64,000 nt of DNA. It comes from Macrotis lagotis. Its lineage: Eukaryota > Chordata > Mammalia > Peramelemorphia > Peramelidae. Below are positions 12,801 through 24,544 of this stretch, in pieces. The translations under genes were made by a program, and so were the position numbers. Position 1 is the first letter of the stretch. Each line of letters starts with the position of its first letter. The DNA lies in NCBI RefSeq assembly GCF_037893015.1, contig NC_133661.1, positions 227,139,157 through 227,203,156 on the forward strand, written 5' to 3'. The notes under the pieces are model-generated. The model had not been told where the DNA came from and ran no database searches. It worked only from the letters and a program-made list of their open reading frames with translations.

Positions 12801-15800
12801 TGGAGAAATCCATTCAACAATTCCTGAAACAGGTTTATCAAATCGAATCAAAGCCTTGTTTGAAAATGCAATTCAGAGTGATAATGGGAGCAACTGCCCC
12901 TTATTATGGAGGATGTATTTGAATTTTCTGGTAAGAAACTAGAGTTTTGGACTTTCTCTTATTATGTAAAGGTTTAGTTCTAGAAATGAACCATAGGAAT
13001 AATTATTTGTGTACAGTGAATCAATTTAGTTCTACAAAATAGTATGTTTTAGATACTAAGTGGGTTAGGGATTCCAAAATTAAAAACAAAATGATGTATG
13101 CCACCAAGATCAACACTTGGATGCAAATATGGATGCCTCAAAGCAAATTGTGATAGATATAAAACAGAGATCTGTGCAAAATGTTTTTAAAATATTGAGA
13201 AGGAAAAGAACATTTCAAACTGGGGAATCTTGTTCAGAGAAGGCTTCTTGGGGAAAAAAAAAGGTTGAATCTTAAAGAAAAAGTAGTGGAAATGAGTTTT
13301 AGTGGGGGGGGATGATCTGCATGAAAATGTAGAACTGGTGGAGTAGGACAAGAGTAGGGAGCAACTTAATGGCTGATTGAACACAGGATGGGTGGGAAGG
13401 GAGTAATGAGAAAGAAGAGTGGAAGGTAAATTGGAGCCAGATACTGTCAAGTCTTAGCTGAAGACTACAATATTTGTATTTTATCCTGCAAACAGTGGGA
13501 AGCTACTAAAGTTTATTGACTAAGGGGTTGCCATAAAAAGAGATTAATTTGTCAGCTTCAGGACAGATTGATCAGGTAAGAGAAAACAGAATCAGAGATG
13601 CCATTTTTAGAAATAAGGCATTTACAATGTTACAGGTGAAAGGTGAAAAGAACAAGATGAGTGAAAGATGAAAGGGAACAGATTCATGAAATATAGTATG
13701 GATGAATTAGTAAGACTTTGTAACTGATTGGAATGTAGAATTAAAGCAAAATTTTAAGTCTTTCCTGAATTGTTAGAGTAAGAGAATCGATTTGACAATG
13801 TTTTCAGGACTCTACTATAAGTGATTTTTTCTCTTCCATTTTACTCAGATTTTCAGAGCCCTGATTACCTTTTCATATTTTTTAAGTAAAGAAATTTGAT
13901 TCAGATGTGAAATGTGGATTTTAAAAATATGCAAATTAGATTTTATGATCATCTTAAAAAGTTTATCGCCTGAATCATTATAAAATATTGTTTGCATATG
14001 GTTTAATTTTTACTCAATATTCATTCAACAAACATATTTATTTTGCAATATAGCATATAGGGATGATATGACGTATTCTGCAAAGATAAATAGCTCCTGC
14101 CTTCAAGGAGAGATTACAGTCTAGTAGGGTAGGGGGAAATAATATATTGATTCAGGTAAATACAACACATTAAGATAGAATTATATGAGAGAGAACATAA
14201 GAAGTTGTGAGATTAGATGAAGGAGAAATCATTTCTAGTAAGAAGGAATCCAGAATTAGTGTTCATGGAGATAATGACATTGTATCTGAACCTTGAAAAA
14301 TTAGGAAGACATTAATAAGTGGATGATGGGGGAATATTTCAGACATATTACAATCAGTGGGGCAGGTAAGTGGTACAGTGGCCTTGGAGTCAGGAGAACA
14401 GGAATTCAAATCTCCCCTCAGACAGGAATTTAAATCTGCCCTCAGACATGATTCTTAACTAGCTGTGTGACTTTGGACAAGTCATTTAATCCTGACTGCC
14501 CTCATATCCAGGGCCATTTCTAATCTTCCTAATTCATATCTGGCCACTGGACCCAGATGACTCTGGAGGAGAAAGTAATTCTGGTGACTTAGCACAGCCC
14601 CACCTCACTCAAATCCAGTTCATGTGTTTGTCATAGCATCACTTTCCTGATGTCAATGGTCTTCAAAAATGAAGGACAAGCATGATTATTACAATAGGTA
14701 CAGAAATAGGCTATAATCCATCTTCATTGGAACATAGAGTGAGATAAGAAAAATGTTAGAATCAGTTTATGGAAGACCTTGAAGGCCAGGTAATGGAATT
14801 TAATCTTCATTCTTCTCTCAGAGTTAGAGATGAATTTAGAAGTGAATTTAGAGTTAGAAATGAATTAAATGTTGGAAATGAATTTAGAATGTTAGAACCT
14901 GGAGAGCTATTAAAGATTTGAGAAGGGTTTGATATACTCATACCACAGCACCAATGGTTGCTGTTTGCTCATTGTGCTTGATGTTGGGATACAAAGATGA
15001 ATAAGATACGGAGCCTTCCCTTAACAAGTCTGCAATCTAATAGGATAAGTAAGATAAAGGGAGAATTATATTACAAATAAAAGTGCATAGGAAGAGTACT
15101 GAGGGCTATGAAAACTTCAAGTAGAGGGTGAAGACTTCTGGTTTCAAGGAATCAGGGTCAGCTACATAGAAGACCTGAACTTGGACTTTGAAAAAAAGAA
15201 AGACTCTCAATAGGTAGAACTGGTAAGGAGAATATGCCAGGCATGGGAGCAGTGTGGTCAAACGAAAAGAAGTAGGAAAGAATAACTTGGAAATGGCAAG
15301 TAATTTAGAGTTTAGAAGGAAAAAAGTGGAAAAATAATTCCAGAAAGGCAGGTTAGAACCAGAATTTGAAGGACTTTGCTATCTGGGCTCAGAAGCTTAT
15401 AGATAATGTTATGAGCATTCATTGAGGATAGCTTGTTGGCCCTGAGAAGAGACTTCAGTCATAGTTCTAAATGGGGCCATAGATTTAGAGAGGCCATTTA
15501 ATCCAACTCCCTCATTTCATGGGAGAAGAAACTGATGCAGAGATTGGTTAAGTGACTTGAGTCGTAGATTTGTCAATACCTATTTGTATGATCTTACACC
15601 TGTCAATTAACCAACTTGGGACCTGAATGTTCTCATTTGTCAGATAAGGAGAGGACTGTTATAGGTGATTCCCAAGGTCTTTCTAGCTCTAAAGGTCTAA
15701 GATTCTCATCAAGTAAGTGTGCTTGTCTGGCAGATAAAAAGTGACTAGCCTGTTAGACTGCTGATTCATTCCTGATTTTTTTATCCCAAGATAATGTCAT

Positions 15801-18800
15801 TAAATGTCAAAAAGCAAAGGACAGATAGTAAGAGCCCTAAAAGATCAGAAAAAGGGGAGATGAGTCTGACTGGGTAGAAAGATTCATAAAGGAGCTGAGA
15901 CTTTAACATGGGTTTTGAAATCCAAAGTCTGTTCAGAAGAAGTTATCTGGACAAAAGAAATGGCTGTGATTCAGTCAGTATGAGCTTAATAATATTAATT
16001 TTAACTTTAATTTTTTTTTACTTTTATAAAGCATTACCAGGGTATTGTGAATTTTTATAGTTTTGACTGCAGTGACTTAGCTCTTTTCAGAGCTAAGGTT
16101 GCATAGAAGCTGTTTATCTGCCAAAAGTGCAAAGAAAACAACTTGAATATGATGATGGTTTTGTTTGAGTGAGAAAAGAAGCATCAGTAAACAGATATTG
16201 TGGGAATGGCACTTCTGGCTTGTTAAATGTGGGATCTTATTTTGCCATCCTCCCATATAATTTCCCCTCCCTTTTGCCAATCACAGACAGAAGTTAGTAT
16301 AATTTCAAAGGCTGCTATTTTCAAATGTTGGTGGGAGGGGAAAATTCCTTTTCATTTTGCCCTTCCCCATTTGATGAATCAGTATATCCATCTCGCCCAC
16401 TGTCAGTCTTTCATAAGCATTTGCATGATTGTTATATAGACATAGTGTTTTTAATGATTGTGTGGTAGATATCACTATTTTCTCAAATTCACTTTTTATA
16501 GCACCATACAAACTGTCAGCAGGCTACAGTTGTTTCCCCTCTGAGGTAAGAAAAAAAGTCTTAAGGATCTGACAAACTTTAGGCTTTTCATTTTCTTAGA
16601 AAAATTTTCCCTACCTAAGAAGAGGCAGCAAAACAGAAGAAACCCAAACTAAATCATCTCTAATCAGTGGACCTGAACAGTTAAACATACTTTATCTCTA
16701 GGGAGTTAATGAACATCTTACAAAAAGATTGATTAGATTTTTAGGACCTCTGCTTATTGATCTAGACTCTGACTTGTTGATTTTCTAAGAATCATGATCT
16801 TTAAACAAATCACTGAGAGAATTATTCATATGGGGAACTGAGTTTAGGTAGCTAACCTTTGGTACACACACAGTTTTCCTAAAATTTTACTTAGTTCTCC
16901 AGAGTTCATTGCTACTAACTAGTTCCAAGTTCTTAGATCTAATTGACATTAACAAAGAGAATGTCCAATTAATAAAACATCTTTGAACCTACTCTTGAAA
17001 GAGTTCAGCTATGAAAACGAGAGACCCATCCTCCAAGGCCTTGCTCTAATGCTACTTTACCCAAGAAACCCTTGGGGATTTCTTCCTTCTCCCTGCCCCT
17101 TCTCTTCTTAAATCTTATAAAAAGTACTTCTTGTATGCAATATCAATTTATGTATACAAAATTATAAGTTTTTCAAGGACAGGAAACATTTCTCATTAAT
17201 CTTTATATCCCTCACAATGACCAACAATAATACTTTGCATATTATGAGAATTTAAGAAGTGTTTATTGAATTGAATTAAAAAGGCTAAGTTGAATTTAAT
17301 AACATATGAAGGCCTATACTCAAGACAAGAACTTATTCTTAGTATGTGACTTAGAGAACAAGTAAAGAGGATGTGGAAAGCAAATGCAGATGTTATTTTC
17401 CATCAACTTTTCTTTTCAGAAGTTGCCCCTGAACTTGGTCAGTGTTTTTGTCATTGTGGGGAGAGGAGCCTTTCCAAATTAATCTCAGTGTTTGAGGATT
17501 TAGATTTTTCTTTCAAAAAAAAAAAAAAAAGACAACCTTAAAACCACCCTCCCTACTTAGAGATTTCCACTCAGTGTTAATCCTTGCTACATTTTATTTT
17601 TATGGCATTTATTTAATCTATCTAGTAACTGAACAAATTCTCAAATGAAAACTTGAAAGAACAATTATAACTGTCATTGAGCTTGACTGTTGAGTTTCTC
17701 AAAATATCCATGAAGTTTCTCACAAATACTTCTTGGTGATTTTTGAGAAAGTATGGAAAATATATTCCTCTCACACCTTTTGTGAAAAGAATGAATTAGA
17801 TTCAAATAGCATTCAGAAAATACTGAGAAGGAAAGAGGAGATATCTCATAGTACCTAATAGTCATTTAGAAGGAAGAAAGGAATTCAGATATAGGAAAGT
17901 GTTCCTTCTTAGGAAACATTTCTAGGGTCCAGTGTTTCTATTGAGCAAATAAATGAAATAGTGAGGAGCATGAATCCTGTCCTCCAACAAGAGAGTTCCT
18001 GCTTTATTGACTGACTCAATATAAGAAGCTGTCAGGAATTAATTTTGAGTTAAATATTTAATTATGGGATTAATAGACTCTTTCTTGATTTTGTCCAACT
18101 AAAGTTAGTCTTGTGTTGAGACAGATTTAAAAATCAAATGTATGTATTTGATGGGAGGAGAAGGCACTTAAGAAAGAAGAAGCAGGTCTTTCAAATAATT
18201 TGGACTTTCTCATTAGCTAAATCTCCATCATTTCAGTGAGTCAACAACATTCACTCTCAGGGAGGCAGTGTGGTACTATGGAAATAGTCCTGGGGGCAGC
18301 TAGGTGGGTGGCACAGTGGATAGAGCACTGTCCCTGGAGTCAAGGACCTGAGTTCAAATCCAACCTCAGACACTTAATAATCGCCTAACAGTGTGACCTT
18401 GGGCAAGTCACATAACCTCATTGACTTAAATAAAATAAAAAAGAATTCTGGCTTTGCAGTCAGAGGTCCTGGGTTCAAATCCTACCTCTAACCCTTCTTA
18501 GCTATATGACCGTGGGCAAATTACAACCTTCTCAGTCTTATTTTCCTCATATGTAAAATGAGGCAATTGGATTTTGACCTTTAACTTCCTTTTTAGCTCT
18601 GTGCTGCTAAGATCTCTAGTTTTGAAGTACCTGTAAAATAGAAATGACTTTTATGCTTTAGAAACTTATAATCCAATGGGAGAACAGACCAATGAAAATG
18701 AGCATCTCTAATATCCAAAGGAACATTTTAACCCAGACATCCATGTCATTTTATTCAGTTGCACACATTCTTTTGTCCTAGAGATGCTTTCTATGTTAAC

Positions 18801-21800
18801 TTGAATCCTTTAGAAGAGCTGAACAACAAATCATTGTTAATGATTTTGAGGAGCTTCATCTTTGCTAACTAGGATAGACTTTGGGCAAACTTTATGCTAT
18901 AATTTGAAATTGGCTATCTCAACAAAGAGCAGTGATTTCAGAGAGAAAAAGATCTCTCTTTTCCCTCATTTCATAGGAAGAAGAAAAATCACAAGTAAAT
19001 GTAAAGACCCAAATTTTTTTTTCCCTTTGAGAAACCACATAGTTTTTATTTATTTTTTATTTTTTTCAATTTATTTTTATTAAACATATTATTTGAGTTT
19101 TACAATTTTCCCCCAATCTTGCTTCCCTCCCCCCACTCCCACCCCACAGATAGCACTCTTTCAGTCTTTACTGTGTTTCCATGTTGTGCCTTGATCCAAA
19201 TTGGGTGTGATGAGAGAGAAAAATCATATCCTTAAAGAGAACAGAATTCTCAGAGGTAACAAGATCAGACAATAAGATATCTGGTTATTTTTTTCCTAAA
19301 TTAAAGGGAATAGTCCTTGTACTTTGTTCAAACTCCACAGCTCCTTATCTGGATACAGATGGTACTCTCCTTTGCAGACAGCCCAAAATTGTTCCCGATT
19401 GTTGCACTGTTGGAATGAACAAGTCCTTCAAGGTTGAACATCACTCCCATGTTGCTGTTAGGGTGTACAGTGTTTTTCTGGTTCTGCTCATCTCACTCAG
19501 CATCAATTCATGCAAATCCCTCCAGGTTTCCCTGAAATCCCATCCCTCCTGGTTTCTAATAGAACAATAGTGTTCCATGACATACATATACCACAGTTTG
19601 CTAAGCCATTCCCCAATTGAAGGACATTTACTGGATTTCCAGTTCTTTGCCACCACAAACAGGGCTGCTATAAATATTTTTGTACAAGTAAGGTTTTTAC
19701 CCTTTTTCCTCATCTCTTCAGGGTATAGACCCAGTAGTGGTATTACTGGGTCAAAGGGTATGCACATTTTTGTTGCCCTTTGGGCATAATTCCAAATAGC
19801 TCTCCAGAAGGGTTGGATGAGTTCACAGCTCCACCAACAGTGTAATAGTGTCCCAGATTTCCCACATCCCTACCAACAATGATCATTATCCTTCCTGGTC
19901 ATACTGGCCAATCTGAGAGGTGTGAGGTGGTACCTCAGAGAAGCTTTAATTTGCATTTCTCTAATAATTAATGATTTAGAGCATTTTTTCATATGACATA
20001 GGGATTGCTTTGATCTCCTCATCTGTAAATTGCCTTTGCATATCCTTTGATCATTTGTCAATTGCAGAATGGCTTTTTGTTTTAAAAATATGACTCAGTT
20101 CTCTGTGTATTTTAGAAATGAGTCCTTTGTCAGAATCATTAGTTGTAAAGATTGTTTCCCAATTTACTACATTTCCTTTGATCTTGATTACATTGGTTTT
20201 ATCTGTGCAAAAGCTTTTTAATTTAATATAATCGAAATCATCTAATTGGTTTTTGGTAATGTTCTCCAACCAACTCTTCCTTAGTCATAAACTGTTCCCC
20301 TTTCCACAGATCTGACAGGTAGACTAGTCCTTGATCTTCTAATTTGCTTATACTATTGTTTTTTATGTCTAAGTCCTGTAACCATTTGGATCTTATCTTG
20401 GTAAAGGGTGTGAGGTGTTGGTCTAATCTAAGTTTCTTCCATACTAACTTCCAATTATCCCAGCAATTTTTATCAAAGAGGGAGTTTTTATCCCAATAGC
20501 CAGACTCTTTGGGTTTATCAAACAGCAGATTACTATAATCCTCTCCTGCTTTTACACCTAGTCTATTGCACTGGTCCACCACTCTATTTCTTAGCCAATA
20601 CCAAACAATTTTGATGACTGATGCTTTATAATATAATTTTAGATCGGGTAGTGCTAAGCCACCTTCGTTTGCACTTTTTTTCATTAAGCTCCTGGCAATT
20701 CTTGACTTTTTATTTCTCCATATGAATTTACTTACAATTTTTTCTAACTCATTAAAGTAATTTTTTGATTGGTAGGGCACTAAACAGATAGTTTAGTTTT
20801 GGTAGAATTGTCATTTTTATTATATTAGCTCTACCTATCCATGAGCAGTTGATATTTGCCCAGTTATTTAAATCTGATTTAATTTGTGTGAGAAGTGTTT
20901 TATAATTGTTTTCAAAAAGATTCTGAGTCTGTCTTGGCAAATAGACTCCCAAATATTTTACACTGTCTGAGGTTACTTTGAATGGGATTTCTCTTTCTAG
21001 CTCTTCCTGCTGTTTCTTGCTAGACATATATAGAAAAGTTGAGGATTTATGAGGGTTTATTTTATAACCTGCACCTTTGCTAAAATTGCTAATTGTTTCC
21101 AGTAGATTTTTAGATGATTTCTTGGGATTCTCTAGGTAGACCATCATGTCATCTGCAAAGAGTGAGAGTTTTGTCTCTTCCTTCCCAATTCTAATTCCTT
21201 CAATTTCTTTTTCTTCTGTAATTGCTGATGCTAACATTTCTAATACAATATTGAATAGTAGTGGTGATAATGGGCACCCTTGTTTCACCCCTGATCTTAT
21301 TGGGAATGCCTCTAGCCTCTCCCCATTGAATATAATGCTTTTTGATGGTTTCAGATAGATACTGCTAATTATTTTAAGGAACAGTCCATTTATTCCTACA
21401 CTCTCTAGTGTTTTTAATAGGAATGGATGCTGTATTTTGTCAAAAGCTTTTTTAGCATCTATTGATATGATCATATGATTTCTGATAGGTTTGTTGTTGA
21501 TATAATTGAGTATACTAACAGTTTTCCTAATATTGAACCAACCCTGCATTCCTGGAATAAATCCTACTTGATCATAATGTATTATCCTAGTGATGACTTG
21601 TTGTAATCGTTTTGCTAAGATTTTATTTAGGATTTTTGCATCTATATTCATCAGGGAGATAGGTCTATAATTTTCTTTCTCTGTTTTAACTCTTCTTGGT
21701 TTAGCTAACAGTACCATATTGGTTTCATAGAAAGAGGCAGAGTTCCATCTTTCCCTATTTTTCCAAAGAGTTTATATAGGATTGGAACCAATTGTGTCTT

Positions 21801-24512
21801 AAATGTTTGGTAGAATTCACTTGTGAATCCATCAGGCCCTGGAGATTTTTTATTAGGGAGTTCAATAATGGCTTGTTGAATTTCTTTTTCTGAGATAGGG
21901 TTGTTTAGGTATTTAATCTCTTCTTCATTTACCTGGGCAACTTATATTTTTGTAAATATTCATCAATTTCACTTAGATTATCAAATTTATTGGCATAGAA
22001 TTGGGCAAAATAATTTCGAATTATTACTTTAATTTCCTCCTCATTGGTGGTGAGCTCACCTTTTTCATTTATACTACTAGCCATTTGGTTTTCTTCTTTC
22101 TTTTTTTTAATCAAATTGACCAGAGGTTTATCAATTTTATTGGTTTTTTTCATAATACCAACTTTTGGTTTTATTTATTAATTCAATAGTTTTTTTCTTT
22201 GCTTTCAATTTTATTAATTTCTCCTTTAATTTTTAGAATTTCTAATTTGGTATTTGATTGGGGATTTTTGATTTGTTCTTTCTCTAGTACATGGTCAATT
22301 GTTGTAAAATTTCCATGTACTGCAGAGAAAAAGGTATATTCCTTTCTATCCCCATTCAGTTTCCTCCATAAATGCACCATATCTAATTTTTCTAACAATC
22401 TATTTACCTCCCTAATTTCTTTCTTGTTTGTTTTATGATTCGATTTATCTAGATCTGAAAGAGGGAGGTTGAGGTCTCCCACTAGTAGAGTTTTGCTATC
22501 TATGTCTTCCTGTAATTCTTTCAGCTTCTCCTCTAAGACTTTGGGTGCTGTCCCACTGGGTGCATATATGTTCAATATTGAAATGACTTTATTGTCTATG
22601 GTACCTTTTAGGAGGATATAGTTTCCTTCCTTATCTCTTTTAACACTATCTATTTTTGCTGCTGCTTTGTCTGAGATAAGAATTGATAACCCTGCTTTTT
22701 TTTACTTCAGCTGAAGCAAAATATATTTTGCTCCAACCTTTTACCTTTACTCTATGTGTATCTCTCTGCTTCAAATGAGTTTCTTGTAAGCAGCATATTG
22801 TAGGTTTCTGGTTTTTAATCCACTCTGCTATTTGCTTACGTTTTAAGGGAGAGTTCATCCCATTCACATTCAAGGTTATGATTACTAATTCTTCATTGCC
22901 CTCTGTGCTATCTTCCCTCTGTTTGTATTTTCCCCCTTCCCCCTTTTATCCATATTCCCCAGTATTTTGTTTTTGAATACCACCCCCTTCAGTGTGTTTG
23001 CCCTCCTATATCACACCCTCCCCTTTCTTTCCCCTTTCCCTTTTTCCCTTCCATTCCTGTTATTTCTCTTTATTTCCCCTTCCCTTTCTCCGTCCCCCCC
23101 CCTTTTCCCCTTTCAATACTTCAAACGTTAGATATTTCATAAGTTACCTGAGTATGTGTATGTTGACTTTAAGCCAAGTCTGTTGAGAAGATAATTCAGG
23201 TGTTTCTCTTCTGCTCCCTTCATCCCCTGTATAACCATAGGCTTTTTTGTACCTCTTAGTGTAATGAGATTTGTCCCATTCAGTCCCCTCCCTCCTCCTG
23301 TCTCTTTCCTGTCCCCCTTTTTAGGGAGGTAGTGTATTTTTTTAGATTATTCTATTTAAGTCATAGAAAATTCTGAGTGTCTGTCCTTTCTAGTTCAGTA
23401 TATTCTATTGAATAGTGTCAAAATTCCTGAGAGTTATTAGAGTCTTTCTCCCAAGTGGGGTTAAAGCCAGTTACATCCCATTAGATAGCAGTCTCATGGA
23501 TAGGTCATGGATGTCCATCGTTTCTGGCTAGGAATATTCTCTCTGTTAGAGTTACATTTCTCAGGATTTATGAGAGTCTCCCCCACCCCCCCACCCCCCC
23601 CATGCTGGGATATAGCCGGTTTCAATTTACTGGATTGCATTTTTTTCCTTTTACTGCCCCCCCCCCTTTTTTTACCTTTTCATGTGTTTTTTGAACCTCC
23701 TGTTTGATGTCCAAATTTTCTGTTTAGCTCTGGTCTTTTCATCAGAAATTTTTGGAATTCTTCCATTTCATCAAATATCCATCTTTTTCCCTGGAAGAGA
23801 AGGCTCAGCTTTGCAGGAAAGTAGATTCTTGGCTGCATTCCAAGCTCCCATGCTCTTTGAAATATCTCGTTCCAGGCCCTTCAATCCCTTAAAGTTGATG
23901 CAGCCAGGTCCTGCGTGATCCTTACTGTGGCTCCTTGATATTTAAATTGTTTCTTTCTGGCTGCTTGCAGGATTTTCTCTTTTATCTGATAGTTCTGGAG
24001 TTTGGCCACAACATTCCTTGGTGTTTTCATTTTAGGATCTTTTTCTGGTGGGGATCGATGTACTCTTTCAGTAATTACTTTGCCCTCTGATTCCGTGATG
24101 TCAGGGCAGTTTTCCATCACTAGATCCTGTAATATTAAGTCCAGGCTTTTTTTTCTCTTCAATGTTTTCAGGAAGTCCTATAATTTTCAGGTTGCCCCTT
24201 CTCAATCTATTCTCGAGGTCAGTGGTTTTGTTGATGAGGTATTTTCTATTTTTTCTATTTTTTCTATTTTTTGATTTTGTTTAACTGACTCTTGCTGTCT
24301 CATGGAGTCATTAGTTTCTGTAGACTCCATTCTTTTTTTGGGGGAGGAGTTTTCTTCATTAGCCTTTTGAAACTCCTTTTCCAATTGGTCAATTCTACTT
24401 TTGAAAGAGCTTTCCATTTGACCAGTTGATGTTTTGAGAGAATTAATTTCTTTTTGCATTTGCTCATTTGAGGATCTGAGAGATTTATTCTCCTTTTGTG
24501 TTTGTCCAATTG

Positions 24513-24544
<32 letters not shown>

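Larger units (their letters stand above)
12931..19013 (+). other. NRDE2: NRDE2 long intron, part before the L1
   Basis: Holds degraded old repeats at 13180-15440, a MAR1-type SINE (14354-14697), MIR-like copies near 15450-15715, an L2-type tail at 17030-17280 ('cccttggggatttcttcctt' and 'aagaagtgtttattgaattg') and a MIR split by a SINE at 18255-18620. An A-run lies at 17515-17530. 15800-17000 and 17300-18240 are unassigned. Confidence 0.5.

Noticed and set aside
21146-21358. Repeated + / - frames beginning [14 protein letters not shown] at two loci
   Set aside because: They are antisense translations of the L1 RT domain, present wherever this L1 is.
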